This document shows positions 22,155 to 31,656 of a stretch of DNA of 64,000 bases, in pieces. The stretch is from Ectobacillus ponti (GTDB lineage: Bacteria; Bacillota; Bacilli; Bacillales; Bacillaceae_G): positions 487,307 through 551,306 of the forward strand of contig NZ_JANCLT010000002.1 in assembly GCF_024294785.1 (NCBI RefSeq), written 5' to 3'. The first letter of the stretch is position 1; every line of letters begins with the position of its first letter. The translations under genes and the position numbers were made by a program. The notes under the pieces are model-generated. The model did no database searches, was not told the origin of the DNA, and worked only from the letters and a program-made list of their open reading frames with translations.

Positions 22155-24419
22155 TTAGGATTGCCGCAGCAGAGAGAAATGCCGCCATTCCTCCGGCAGC
22201 AACTGCTGGTATTTCTGCTGTAAGAACCGGTCATCAATGAGCAGGATGCGCCCAGTGTCTGTTTCCGAGCGAATGAGGCGGCCGCCCGCCTGCAGCACCT
22301 TATTCATGCCGGGGAAGACATAGGCGTAATCATAGCCATTCCTGCCGGTCTCCTGAAAATAGTCCCTGATGATATTCCGCTCCATGCCAAGCTGCGGCAA
22401 GCCGACGCCGATGACCGCCACACCGTTCAGCCGGTCGCCCTTGAGGTCAATTCCCTCGGAGAAAATGCCGCCAAGCACCGCGAAGCCAACCAGGGGTTCC
22501 TCCGGATTCTCCTGAAAGGCCGCCAGAAATTCCTCCCGCTGCCCTGTATCCATGCTGCTTTGCTGTACCAGAGTGCGGGTATCCGGCTGCAGCGCCAGAA
22601 ACTCTTCATAGACATCCCGCAGGTATTGGTAGGACGGGAAAAAGATCAGATAATTTCCTTTACCTACAAACGCCGCCAAGCTCCGGGCAATCATCCCTTT
22701 CGTTTGTTCCCTGTCCTGATATCTCGTGGACAGCGGCAGAATCTCCACCTGCAGCTGCTCTGAACGGAAGGGGGAGGGGATGGAGACAACAAAGTCCTCC
22801 GGCACCGCTCCGAGCATGTCCTCATAATAGGAGAGGGGCGTCAGCGTCGCTGAGAAATAAATCTTGGAACGATATCCCTTGCCTGCCTTCCGCAGCAGGT
22901 GGGAAGGGTCCAGGCAAAACAGCTTGACCTTGACCTCGCTTCTTTCACATTCCGCATAAGCCACATACCTTTTGTCAAACAAGCCGGCTGTCTGCACAAA
23001 GTCACGCGCTGCAAAATAAGCATCCAGCAGCTCGGCCGGCTGTGTGCGCTGCAGCTCCTCCTCAGCGCATGCCACGAACGCTTCCACGGCCTCCACAAGC
23101 TCCTGCGGCACCTCTTTCCATATGTGCACAGGCTGCTTGCGGATGGCGATACAGGCATCGTTCACCTTGCCCGAAGCCGCATGCAATTCTGGATTCACTC
23201 CCTTAAACATCCGCTTCAGCTGCAGGAAATCCGATTTTTGCAGGACGGCGGAAAACATCTCCCTGGCCCGCTCCGGCAGGTTATGTGCCTCATCCACAAG
23301 GAGGGCTGTCTGCCGCTTTTGCTCCTCCAGCAGGCGCTTCAGGGACACGCGGGGGTCGAAGATATAGTTATAGTCGCAAATCACAAGGTCGGAGGCATAG
23401 GCCAGGTCCAAGGAAAATTCAAACGGGCAAACCCGGTGCTTGCGGGCATACTGCTCAATGACAGGGCGGGTCAGCATGATTTCTCCGCTTAAAATATCCA
23501 ATATCGCGCCATTGATCCGATCGTAATAGCCGTCCGCAAACTCGCAATGCTCCTGCTTGCAGATTGTCTCCTCCTTCAGGCATGCCTGATCCTTCGCTGT
23601 AATCGTCACGCTCCGAGCCTGTAACCCGTTTCGCTGCAGCAACTGCACGGCTTCCTCTGCGGCTGTCCGCGTCGTGGTCCGTGCGGTCAAGTAGAAGATG
23701 CGCTGCAGGTGCCCTTCGCCGATTGCCTTTACCGCCGGAAACAGGGTGGATATCGTCTTCCCGATGCCGGTCGGCGCTTTGGCGAACAGACTTCGCTTCT
23801 CTTGGATGCTTTTATAGGCCGCTCCTGCAAGGCGCCGCTGCCCGGCACGGTAGGAGGGAAAAGGGAATGGCAGCCCGGCAATGCTTGCGGTCCGCTGCTG
23901 TCTATACTTTGCCTGCATGGAAGCATAAGGGGCATACCGGCAGATTAGATCCAATATGTAACACTCCAGCTCAGGCAGGCTCATGCTCCGCCGAAACTGC
24001 TTTTGCATGTCCGTTGCTGTATGGATATAAGTGAGCTGGACAATCATGGAGTCCTGCCCGTATTCCTTCGCATACATATAGGCATAGCAGATGGCCTGCG
24101 CCCAGTGAACCGGATAGGTATCCTCCGCGATGCCCGCAAGCTCCCGCTTTGTGGACTTGATTTCATCGATCATCATGCCGCCGTCTATTTGCAGGAGGCC
24201 GTCACATCTTCCCTCCAAAGCATACAAGAGCCCCTCATATTCAATCTCGGCATACAGGAACACTTCCTTCTGGTCTCCTGCTCCGTAGGTCTGCTGAATT
24301 CTTTGATGCGCCTTCGTCCCCTCAACCAGGGCTGCAGCCGTCTGAAAGCCGGATTCAATGCTGCCGCTCCGAAATATGTACTCAGCCAGTGCCCGTGCTG
24401 AGATTGCAACCTTTTCCAT
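22155..24419 (-). CDS. Cas4/RecB-like nuclease fused to XPD/DinG-type Fe-S helicase
   Basis: The 754-residue protein begins with a PD-(D/E)xK nuclease region (Asp73 in GRCDG, then D85-E86-I-K88; roughly residues 20-190). A superfamily-2 helicase follows: Walker A APTGIGKT at 215-222 and DEAH at 376-379. Four cysteines (280, 287, 292, 331) lie between these two motifs in the XPD Fe-S arrangement, and GGIFSEGIDL and QAGGRLIRS appear near the C-terminus. It should unwind 5'-3' and process damaged or branched DNA. The same architecture occurs in Firmicutes without CRISPR, so the Cas4 likeness is not evidence for a CRISPR system here. Confidence 0.9.
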   Translation of the reverse strand: MEKVAISARALAEYIFRSGSIESGFQTAAALVEGTKAHQRIQQTYGAGDQKEVFLYAEIEYEGLLYALEGRCDGLLQIDGGMMIDEIKSTKRELAGIAEDTYPVHWAQAICYAYMYAKEYGQDSMIVQLTYIHTATDMQKQFRRSMSLPELECYILDLICRYAPYASMQAKYRQQRTASIAGLPFPFPSYRAGQRRLAGAAYKSIQEKRSLFAKAPTGIGKTISTLFPAVKAIGEGHLQRIFYLTARTTTRTAAEEAVQLLQRNGLQARSVTITAKDQACLKEETICKQEHCEFADGYYDRINGAILDILSGEIMLTRPVIEQYARKHRVCPFEFSLDLAYASDLVICDYNYIFDPRVSLKRLLEEQKRQTALLVDEAHNLPERAREMFSAVLQKSDFLQLKRMFKGVNPELHAASGKVNDACIAIRKQPVHIWKEVPQELVEAVEAFVACAEEELQRTQPAELLDAYFAARDFVQTAGLFDKRYVAYAECERSEVKVKLFCLDPSHLLRKAGKGYRSKIYFSATLTPLSYYEDMLGAVPEDFVVSIPSPFRSEQLQVEILPLSTRYQDREQTKGMIARSLAAFVGKGNYLIFFPSYQYLRDVYEEFLALQPDTRTLVQQSSMDTGQREEFLAAFQENPEEPLVGFAVLGGIFSEGIDLKGDRLNGVAVIGVGLPQLGMERNIIRDYFQETGRNGYDYAYVFPGMNKVLQAGGRLIRSETDTGRILLIDDRFLQQKYQQLLPEEWRHFSLLRQS

Positions 24420-24480
24420 ATACGTCCCTCCCTCTGACTCCCCCCATTATAACAAAGAAAAGGACCGGCTCCCGCCGATC

Positions 24481-27420
24481 CTACGCTTGTAATGCATCTC
24501 TGATTGTCTGGAGCAGCTCCCGCACCCGGAGCGGCTTCGTCAGATAGGCATAGAAGCCCATCTGCATGCCTCTTTCTATATCCTGCGGCATGGCATTGGC
24601 GCTGACGGCAATGACCGGAATATCCTTTGTCCGGCCATCCAGCTTCATGTGCTGCAGAATTTCAAAGCCGTCTATATCCGGCAAATGGATATCTGTTAAA
24701 ATCACATCCGGCAGCTGCTGTTCTATGAGCTGCAGCCCTTCCCAGCCGCTCTTTGCCCCAATCAGCTCCAGGTCCGGCTGTCCTTTTAAAATTCTATCCA
24801 CCAGCCGCATGTTATGGTCTGTATCCTCAATGTACAGAATACGGTACACGGTTCCTTTGCTGATTGGCGCAGCCAGGGCATCCTCCTGCTCAGCCGGCGG
24901 TTGCTCCTGCTTTTGCTGCAGCGGCAGTTCAATCCAGAAGGTGCTTCCAACACCCTCCTCGCTTTCCACACCGATGGAGCCGCCCATCAGCTGGATGAGC
25001 TGCTTGGAAACGGTGAGGCCGATGCCTGTCCCCTCAACGAAGCGGTCATCATGCGTATAGCGCTGGAACGGCTCGAAGATTCGCTCCTGATCCTGCAGCG
25101 GAACGCCGTAGCCCGTGTCGGCCACAGATACCCGCATTCTCGTTCCATCCATAACTTCACTGCGGATTTCAATGCTTCCCTGCTCACGGTTGTACTTCAC
25201 TGCATTCGACAGCAGGTTGAGCAGCACCTGCTTCAGCTTCACTTCATTTGCCTGTACATACAGTGCCTCTTGTCCTGCAGCACTCTCGGCAATGGCAATT
25301 CCCCGTTTTTGGGCCAAAGGCTGAATGAGCTTTTTGCACTCAGCCATCAGACTGCAATAGTCCACCGGCTCGAGCTCAAGGGAAACCTTACCCGCCTCAA
25401 TCTTGGCTAAATCCAGAATTTCATTAATTAAATCCAGAAGATGATTGCCGGCTTTGTAAATTTCGGTGACACTCTCCTTCTGGCCCTCCTGCAGCGGCTC
25501 AAGCGGGTCCATCTCCAGGATTTGGGCAAATCCCAAAATCGCATTCAAAGGAGTGCGCAGCTCATGGCTCATTTGGGACAAGAACTGGGACTTTGCCCGA
25601 TTGGCTTTCTCTGCTTCCTCCTTTGCCTGAAGGAGGGCCAATTGGGCTTTTCTCTGCTCTGTGGTTTCATGAATCACGACTGCGAAATGCATTTCCTGTC
25701 TCTCGAGCTGAATCGGGCTGATTCGCGCCTGATAGTACAAGCCGGATGCAGCCAGAGAGAAATCCAATACTTCTGATGAATTGGCCTGGGCCGCAGCTTG
25801 GCATTTCTCCAAAATCTTCGCCGCACTGGTCTCTTCACCGATAACCCGGCTCAAGTGCCTGCCCACCAACTCCTCAATCGGGGTGCGGAAGCGATGCTGC
25901 TGCTGGGTCAAAATATTGAGAACATAGCCCTTTTCATTTAGAACCAGAATGACATCATCGATGGAGTTCACAAGCGCACGCAGCTCCCGTTCACGCTGCT
26001 GAATTTCCGCGTTGGCCTCCAGCAATCCCGCCTTTGCCCCGCTCAACTCCTCAGTCAGTCCGCCAAGCAGGCTTGCCGTTTCCTCCAGTTCCACTACATC
26101 GTAATGGTCTCCCTGCAATTCAGGATAATCCTTCCGGTAATCCTCCTCTACAATCCGCTGTAATCCCCGATTAATGGCTGACAGCGCACCTGCCATATGA
26201 AAGCTCATTGCTTTTGCGCGGCGGTACAGCCAGGCGAAGAACAGCAGGTAGAAGATCACCAATCCGATGGTCATCCAGGTTCCCACCCGATTCAGTGCCT
26301 GATTGAACAAATTAATGTCCTTATACACTTCACTTTCGGGCACCATCACCAAGAGCTTCCAGCCTGTTTCGGGAATGGTTGTCCAGCTCACTACCTTTTG
26401 CTCCTTGTTGAAGGTAACATCCAAGGCGCCATCCTGCTTTGTCCGGATCGAGGAAGCAAAAGCATCCGTATCCTTCCGCTTGTAAATGTTGAACTCATCA
26501 GGCTTTGTTGTATCCTGCTGGACCGCTTCTTTGTACTGATGGGAGGTAAGCTCCTGCAGCTTCCACTCCTTCTCGCCGGTCTCAGGCAGCCCGATGATGG
26601 TGCCGTCCTTCCCGACCAGGAGGGCATAGCCGTTCCACGGTACATGCAGCTTCAGGATGGTCTTAATGATGGTATCAACAGTGATATCAAGACCGACAAC
26701 ACCCTCCAGCTTGCTGCCATTGTAGACAGGCGCGATGCTGGAAGCCATCCAGCCATGGCCGGCAGGGTCAAGATACACATCGGTCCACTTGGTCCGCTGC
26801 TCAGGATTGTGGGCAGCATCCGCTTCGTAGTAGAAATTATAGGTGGCAATGTCCATTTTAGACGGGTATTGCTCCAAAACCGAAAAATACGGATAGATAA
26901 TATTCAAAGAATCATACGTATTGAAATAGATGGAAGCCACCAATGGATCGGATTCCTGCAGGTCCTTCATGATTCCCTGCAGCGGAAGGAGCTTGGCCAG
27001 CTTCTGGCGCTCCGGTGCTCCGACAGGCACATATCCGCTGTAGAACACGGCACTTCCGCCGGGACGGCCCGAGGTTGTGTAGTACGCCCCATTGGGTGCG
27101 TAGGCAAGCCGTTTCGCATCCTCCGGCGGGATTACAGCCTCCGGCGACTTCAAGGCAGCTTCTGTCTGCTTTTGATAAATTCTCGTCAGATTTGAAACGC
27201 CCTGCAGCTGCTTCTGGACTTCTTTGGCTTCCAGACCCACCAGCTCCTGCAGATACACCTTCGCTTCCCCGTGGCTTGCTTCCTGGTTCTTATTCTTGAT
27301 CCAAGAGTTAGAAGTAAAATAAATTGCGAGAAAGGCAAGTTCAATTACAATCAATGGAATGATGGCTGATTTTGCGTATGCATGCCAGATCCAGCGGAAC
27401 AGCGTCTTCTTCTTCCTCAT
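24481..27420 (-). CDS. Hybrid sensor histidine kinase (Cache-PAS-HisKA-HATPase-REC)
   Basis: The 979-residue protein has a membrane helix at about residues 15-33, an extracellular Cache-type sensor region of about 340 residues and a second helix at about 384-405. These are followed by a PAS domain (about 485-600, NSIDDVILVLNEKGYVLNI), HisKA (QMSHELRTPLNA, about 635), a HATPase with DTGYGVPL and GTGIGLTVSKQL, and a C-terminal receiver (TDIHLPDIDGF, phospho-Asp about 914). Its ATG overlaps the stop codon of the HD-GYP gene (ATGA), so the two are translationally coupled and work as one pathway. The ligand is unknown; Cache domains often sense small organic acids or amino acids. Confidence 0.95.
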   Translation of the reverse strand: MRKKKTLFRWIWHAYAKSAIIPLIVIELAFLAIYFTSNSWIKNKNQEASHGEAKVYLQELVGLEAKEVQKQLQGVSNLTRIYQKQTEAALKSPEAVIPPEDAKRLAYAPNGAYYTTSGRPGGSAVFYSGYVPVGAPERQKLAKLLPLQGIMKDLQESDPLVASIYFNTYDSLNIIYPYFSVLEQYPSKMDIATYNFYYEADAAHNPEQRTKWTDVYLDPAGHGWMASSIAPVYNGSKLEGVVGLDITVDTIIKTILKLHVPWNGYALLVGKDGTIIGLPETGEKEWKLQELTSHQYKEAVQQDTTKPDEFNIYKRKDTDAFASSIRTKQDGALDVTFNKEQKVVSWTTIPETGWKLLVMVPESEVYKDINLFNQALNRVGTWMTIGLVIFYLLFFAWLYRRAKAMSFHMAGALSAINRGLQRIVEEDYRKDYPELQGDHYDVVELEETASLLGGLTEELSGAKAGLLEANAEIQQRERELRALVNSIDDVILVLNEKGYVLNILTQQQHRFRTPIEELVGRHLSRVIGEETSAAKILEKCQAAAQANSSEVLDFSLAASGLYYQARISPIQLERQEMHFAVVIHETTEQRKAQLALLQAKEEAEKANRAKSQFLSQMSHELRTPLNAILGFAQILEMDPLEPLQEGQKESVTEIYKAGNHLLDLINEILDLAKIEAGKVSLELEPVDYCSLMAECKKLIQPLAQKRGIAIAESAAGQEALYVQANEVKLKQVLLNLLSNAVKYNREQGSIEIRSEVMDGTRMRVSVADTGYGVPLQDQERIFEPFQRYTHDDRFVEGTGIGLTVSKQLIQLMGGSIGVESEEGVGSTFWIELPLQQKQEQPPAEQEDALAAPISKGTVYRILYIEDTDHNMRLVDRILKGQPDLELIGAKSGWEGLQLIEQQLPDVILTDIHLPDIDGFEILQHMKLDGRTKDIPVIAVSANAMPQDIERGMQMGFYAYLTKPLRVRELLQTIRDALQA

Positions 27421-28505
27421 TGGTGCACCACCTCTACCGTGCTGTAATTACGCTGAATCTCTTGAATCTCCGGGAATATCCTTAAGAAAATTTCCACCAG
27501 CTGCGGGTCAAAGTGCTTGCCGCTGTCCGCCAGAATACATGCAAGGGCATCCTCATCGCTCCAAGCAGATTTATATGGTCTTTCAGATGTCAGAGCATCA
27601 TATACGTCGCAAACCGCAACAATCCGGGCAACAAGAGGAATGTCTTCCCCCTTCAGCCCATATGGGTAACCCGTTCCATCCCACTTTTCATGATGTGACA
27701 ATGCAATGGTATACGCCATTTGGATCATCTCCGTGGTGCTGTCCTTCAGCATATCCGCTCCAATCAAGGCATGTGCCCGCATTTCCTCCATTTCCTCCGG
27801 ATCCAGCTTGCCGGGCTTCAGCAGGATATGGTCCGGAATGGCAATCTTTCCGATGTCATGCAGGGTGCTGGCATGCAGCAGCAGCTCCACCGCCTTCTCA
27901 TTAAGGCCGGCTGCCCGGCCCAGGGCAGCTGAATAATGTGACATCCTGGCAATATGAAAGCCCGTATCCTCATCGCGAAATTCAATTACATGTCCAAGCC
28001 GCTGCACCAGCTCCATTTGTGTTTCCTTCCAAAGGGCTGTCTGCTCGGCCACCTTCTGCTCCAGCTCTTCATTGTTTTTCCGCAGCTCGACATACAACTG
28101 GCGCAGCTCCAGCAAATTGCCGACTCGCATCAGCAGCTCTGACTGATTGAACGGCTTGCCGATGAAATCCCTTGCCCCAAGCTCCAATGCCCGGAGCCGG
28201 CTTTCCTGGTCACTGTGGGCTGTGATGATTAGAATAGGGAAGTAGTCTGCTTCCTCAATGGTCTCCCGCAGCAGCTGCATCACCTCGAAGCCATCCATAT
28301 ACGGCATGGACAAATCCAACAGCAGCAAGTCTGGTTTATATGACTCATACACATGTAAAATTTCTCTGGAATCCGTCATCCCGTGAATTTGTTGATAGCC
28401 GGCCATTTGCAGCATTCTCTCCAGAATACGGACATTGCTCCCATTATCATCGAGAATAAGGATCTTTAAATGCTGCAGCTGCTTAACCTTATTTGACAGA
28501 AACAA
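27417..28505 (-). CDS. Response regulator with HD-GYP c-di-GMP phosphodiesterase domain (RpfG-type)
   Basis: The 362-residue protein has a receiver domain (about residues 12-135; phospho-Asp in LLLLDLSMPYMDG) and a short coiled coil. The HD-GYP domain contains THDIGKIAIPD-type metal ligands (ASTLHDIGKIAIPDHIL, about 213-229), HHEKWDGTGYP (HHE and GYP, about 272-282) and AVCDVYDALTS. It should hydrolyse c-di-GMP under control of the coupled hybrid kinase at 24481-27420. Both signature motifs are intact, so activity is expected. Confidence 0.95.
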   Translation of the reverse strand: MFLSNKVKQLQHLKILILDDNGSNVRILERMLQMAGYQQIHGMTDSREILHVYESYKPDLLLLDLSMPYMDGFEVMQLLRETIEEADYFPILIITAHSDQESRLRALELGARDFIGKPFNQSELLMRVGNLLELRQLYVELRKNNEELEQKVAEQTALWKETQMELVQRLGHVIEFRDEDTGFHIARMSHYSAALGRAAGLNEKAVELLLHASTLHDIGKIAIPDHILLKPGKLDPEEMEEMRAHALIGADMLKDSTTEMIQMAYTIALSHHEKWDGTGYPYGLKGEDIPLVARIVAVCDVYDALTSERPYKSAWSDEDALACILADSGKHFDPQLVEIFLRIFPEIQEIQRNYSTVEVVHQ

Positions 28506-28609
28506 AAGCAGTCCGCTCCTCTCTTTGATTTTTATATTTATCTCTCTGTTTATTTAAATTATTTCTCATCATCCTAGTATACTCGTTTTTGTCCCCAAAA
28601 CGAAATAGA

Positions 28610-28637
28610 GAATCCCCCAAATACCGAGAGGATTCTC
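28610..28637 (-). terminator. Terminator after the msr locus
   Basis: GAGAATCC/GGATTCTC stem with a 12-nt loop, three bases beyond the end of the msrB remnant on the minus strand. It has a weak T tail. Confidence 0.6.
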
Positions 28638-28640
28638 ATC

Positions 28641-29045
28641 CTATTTTATCCTGAAAAGGATAATCATATCTTCATAGCCTTCAGCAGCCAACTGTTTCAG
28701 GGGGATGAAGCGGAGGGCTGCTGAATTGATGCTGTAATACGCTTGATTGCCCTGCTGCTTCAGCATCCCAAGATAGCCTCCGCTTTCACGCGCAAACAAC
28801 TCAACACCATCCGGCCGCTTCACACTGGCATCCATTACCGGCCTGGAAAAGCCGGGCCATCCGTCGGCTGTCCGGAGTTTATGCCGGGAGGAGAACAACG
28901 GCTCACCCGATATCACATCTACGTATAAGCCTTCTTCCTCCAAGCCCCAATATTCATTTTGGAAGGGCGGCTCTGTTGCCTGTTCTTGCGTCACCGCATA
29001 CTGCAGCGCTGTCAGCCTCTGCCGCAGTGCCTCTTTATCCCCTGG
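28641..29045 (-). pseudogene. Degenerate MsrB domain, out of frame with msrA
   Basis: The frame is open and encodes a recognisable MsrB-like segment ([18 protein letters not shown] ... SINSAALRFIPLKQL), but it is not in frame with the preceding msrA. The junction is an AGGGG run; one G fewer would fuse them into the MsrA-MsrB protein common in Firmicutes. Catalytic residues are also gone: the Cys of the usual RYCINSAALRF is Ser (YYSINSAALRF), and the usual HLGHVF region reads YLGML. I therefore read it as an inactivated domain. A structural role, or a sequencing error at the junction only, remains possible; an error would not explain the lost active site. Confidence 0.7.
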
Positions 29046-29577
29046 GCCAATGCTGCTTAATAAAGGCATCACGGCCGGAGCCCTGCCGGTACATCTTATA
29101 GCGGAACGGATTTTTCTTGTGGTAATCCTGATGATATTCCTCAGCCGGATAAAAGGCGGAAGCCGGCAGAATGGCCGTTGCAATCGGCTTTTTGAAAACG
29201 CCGCTTTCCGCTAATTTTTGCTTGGAGGCCTCAGCCTTCTGCCGCTGCTCTTCACTGTGGTAGAAAATTACAGTTTGGTAAGACTGCCCGCGATCGTAAA
29301 ATTGGCCTCCCGGATCAGTCGGGTCAATCTGCTGCCAATACATTTCCAACAGCCGTTCATATGACATACGGCTTGGATCGAAGGTGATTTGCACAGCCTC
29401 ATAGTGCCCTGTTGTTTCTGAGCAAACCTCCTTGTATGTCGGATTTACAGTATGTCCCCCTGTATAGCCGGACACAATCCCAATAATGCCGTCCATTTCT
29501 TCAAATGGGGAAACCATGCACCAAAAGCATCCGCCGGCAAAGGTTGCCAATTCAACCCGCTGTTCTGCTTCACTCAT
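29035..29577 (-). CDS. msrA: Peptide-methionine (S)-S-oxide reductase
   Basis: The 180-residue protein has the MsrA active site [15 protein letters not shown] (Cys about 14), [26 protein letters not shown] and EYHQDYH. It repairs oxidised methionine with thioredoxin. The start at 29577 ([10 protein letters not shown]) is preferred over the frame's first ATG three codons upstream. It ends KQHWPRG just where fused relatives continue into MsrB. The catalytic Cys pair region is intact, so this half should be functional. Confidence 0.95.
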   Translation of the reverse strand: MSEAEQRVELATFAGGCFWCMVSPFEEMDGIIGIVSGYTGGHTVNPTYKEVCSETTGHYEAVQITFDPSRMSYERLLEMYWQQIDPTDPGGQFYDRGQSYQTVIFYHSEEQRQKAEASKQKLAESGVFKKPIATAILPASAFYPAEEYHQDYHKKNPFRYKMYRQGSGRDAFIKQHWPRG

Positions 29578-29646
29578 CCATACCACTCCATTCTCACTAT
29601 ATATCCTTATTATACACGCATTTCTCTGTCCCTATCATTTCTAGAA

Positions 29647-29662
29647 TGTTTCACGTGAAACA
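29647..29662. promoter_or_regulatory. parS site (ParB/Spo0J binding)
   Basis: TGTTTCACGTGAAACA is a perfect 16-bp palindrome and matches the parS consensus TGTTNCACGTGAAACA at every position. It lies between msrA and rocF. parS sites mark the origin-proximal region in most bacteria. Confidence 0.88.
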
Positions 29663-29769
29663 TAACAGAAAAATGGGAATGTAATAAATATACAGAAAAA
29701 TTGTCCGGTTGAACCACTTGAGGAAAGGGGGCTACAATAGCAGGGAAGAAAGGGTGTGGAGGGGTTATG

Positions 29770-30669
29770 ATGAACAAACAGCTTTCAATTGTTGGCGTAC
29801 CAATGGATATGGGGCAAATGCGCCGTGGAGTAGATATGGGACCAAGTGCCATCCGCTATGCCGGAATGGTTGAGCGTTTACAGGAGCTTCAGTTTGACGT
29901 GGAGGATCTGGGCGATCTGTATGTAGAACGTTCACAAACGCAGACGGATGACAGCGGCCCAAAGCTTAGAAACCTGCCCCGTGTTGTCAGTGTATGTGAG
30001 CAGTTGGCCGGCAAGGTTGATGACATCGTTTCTCGTAAGCGCTTTCCAATCGTTTTGGGCGGGGACCACAGCATTGCAATCGGCACACTGGCCGGGCTGT
30101 CCAAGCACCATCAGAACTTAGGGGTGATTTGGTATGATGCCCACGGTGATCTCAACACCGAGGAGACGTCTCCATCCGGAAACATTCACGGCATGCCGTT
30201 GGCAGTGAGCCTCGGGGTCGGGCATCCGCTTTTGACAAACCTGTATCAGGACGGCGCGAAGATCAAGAAAGAAAATGTCGTGCTGATTGGCACAAGGGCC
30301 CTTGATGACGGCGAGAAGGAGTTTGTCCGCCGCGAGGGCATCAAGGTGTTCACGATGCATGAGATTGACCGTATGGGGATGACAGCGGTCATGGAAGAGA
30401 CAATTGCCCACCTGGCCCATACAGACGGGGTGCACCTCTCCTTGGACTTGGATGCCTTGGACCCGCATGATGCCCCCGGCGTCGGAACACCGGTCATCGG
30501 CGGCCTTTCCTACCGGGAAAGCCATCTTGCCATGGAAATGCTGGCTGAATCCGGCATCATTACTTCCGCTGAATTTGTGGAGGTCAATCCAATCCTGGAT
30601 GAGCGAAATAAGACAGCCGATACAGCAGTTGCGTTAATGGGCTCTCTGTTTGGTGAGAAATTAAAATAA
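29770..30669 (+). CDS. rocF: Arginase
   Basis: The 299-residue protein shows all ureohydrolase motifs: [10 protein letters not shown] (about residues 97-106), [10 protein letters not shown] (about 121-130), [19 protein letters not shown] (about 223-241) and a C-terminal [17 protein letters not shown]. It hydrolyses arginine to ornithine and urea with two Mn ions. ATG 29770 lies 5 bases after GGAGGGG; the ATG one codon earlier is too close. Unlike in some relatives, no rocDE genes adjoin it. It is monocistronic. Confidence 0.96.
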   Translation: MNKQLSIVGVPMDMGQMRRGVDMGPSAIRYAGMVERLQELQFDVEDLGDLYVERSQTQTDDSGPKLRNLPRVVSVCEQLAGKVDDIVSRKRFPIVLGGDHSIAIGTLAGLSKHHQNLGVIWYDAHGDLNTEETSPSGNIHGMPLAVSLGVGHPLLTNLYQDGAKIKKENVVLIGTRALDDGEKEFVRREGIKVFTMHEIDRMGMTAVMEETIAHLAHTDGVHLSLDLDALDPHDAPGVGTPVIGGLSYRESHLAMEMLAESGIITSAEFVEVNPILDERNKTADTAVALMGSLFGEKLK

Positions 30670-30671
30670 CC

Positions 30672-30712
30672 AAAAGAGCTTTCCGATAATGACCGGAAAG
30701 CTCTTTCCTCAA
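30672..30712. terminator. Bidirectional terminator rocF / HAD gene
   Basis: AAAGAGCTTTCCG/CGGAAAGCTCTTT arms with a 7-nt loop between convergent genes. Confidence 0.9.
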
Positions 30713-31491
30713 ATTAAACCAAGCTTCTTCAAGCCGTGCACAACGCCGTCTTCTTCAGCGGTGAGTGTGACCAAATCTGCATGCTGCTTGACCTCTTGTC
30801 TCGCGTTGCCCATGGCCACGCCCATGCCGACAAGCGAAAGCATTTCAATATCATTCAGGCCGTCTCCAAACGCCGCAGCCTCCTCCGGCGCAACCTGCAG
30901 CTGCTCCAGAATCTTCAGGATGCCGGCTGCCTTTGTCAGGTTTGCCGCATTCACATCACAGGTGCGCATCCCCTCATCGCTCCATCTGCGGAAGTGCAGT
31001 TCGGGAATACGCTCTTCATACAGGCGCTCCTCTTCCATGTCACAATGAAGGAACATCTGGTAAATATCCTGCTCCTGCCAGAAGGTGGCCGGCGCCAAAT
31101 CCGGCTGCCATGGATCGTGCTGGAAGGCTTCCTTCACGAAGGGATGGTTCTGCTCCGTCACCCGGCACTCCGTCCCCGCCAAATAGGTGAGCGGATGCTG
31201 ATGGCTGCTTGTGTGCACGTGCAGCTTCTCCAAGATGGACTTTTCAATCGGCTGCTGATGAAGAACCTCTCCGCGATGCTCCACATAAGAGCCATTAAAA
31301 AAAATCGCGGATGGGATATGAAGGTCTTGAATAATCGGCATCGCAAAGTATGGAGCCCGTCCTGTCGCGACCACAACATGAATCCCATTGTCCTTCAGCT
31401 TTTGGACCGCCTGCTTCGTTGTATTTGTAATGCTTTTCCGGTGCGGCAGCATTGTGCCATCGATATCTAAGAAGACTGCCTTGTAGCTCAT
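30709..31491 (-). CDS. Cof-type HAD-IIB family phosphatase
   Basis: The 260-residue protein has HAD motif I VFLDIDGTMLP (Asp about 8 and 10), motif II VVATGRAPYFA, a C2B cap in the middle and motif IV FGDGLNDIEMLSLVGMGVAMGNA. These enzymes dephosphorylate sugar phosphates or flavin precursors; the exact substrate cannot be read. It is monocistronic and convergent with rocF. Confidence 0.93.
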   Translation of the reverse strand: MSYKAVFLDIDGTMLPHRKSITNTTKQAVQKLKDNGIHVVVATGRAPYFAMPIIQDLHIPSAIFFNGSYVEHRGEVLHQQPIEKSILEKLHVHTSSHQHPLTYLAGTECRVTEQNHPFVKEAFQHDPWQPDLAPATFWQEQDIYQMFLHCDMEEERLYEERIPELHFRRWSDEGMRTCDVNAANLTKAAGILKILEQLQVAPEEAAAFGDGLNDIEMLSLVGMGVAMGNARQEVKQHADLVTLTAEEDGVVHGLKKLGLI

Positions 31492-31656
31492 GTATCCCTC
31501 TCCCTTGCTATTCAGGACTCTGGTGCTTGTTCATCTGACCTCTATTTTACCACATTCCCTCACGCTTCCCGCAGAAAAACAATTCCCATTGCTCTTTTTT
31601 GGAAAAGCTATTTTATGTGCTATAATGAACCAACTATCATCATTACTGGAGGATCT

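Noticed and set aside
22155-24419. Possible CRISPR link because of the Cas4-like nuclease in the helicase
   Set aside because: No cas gene or repeat-spacer array is present in the window, and this fusion is common outside CRISPR.
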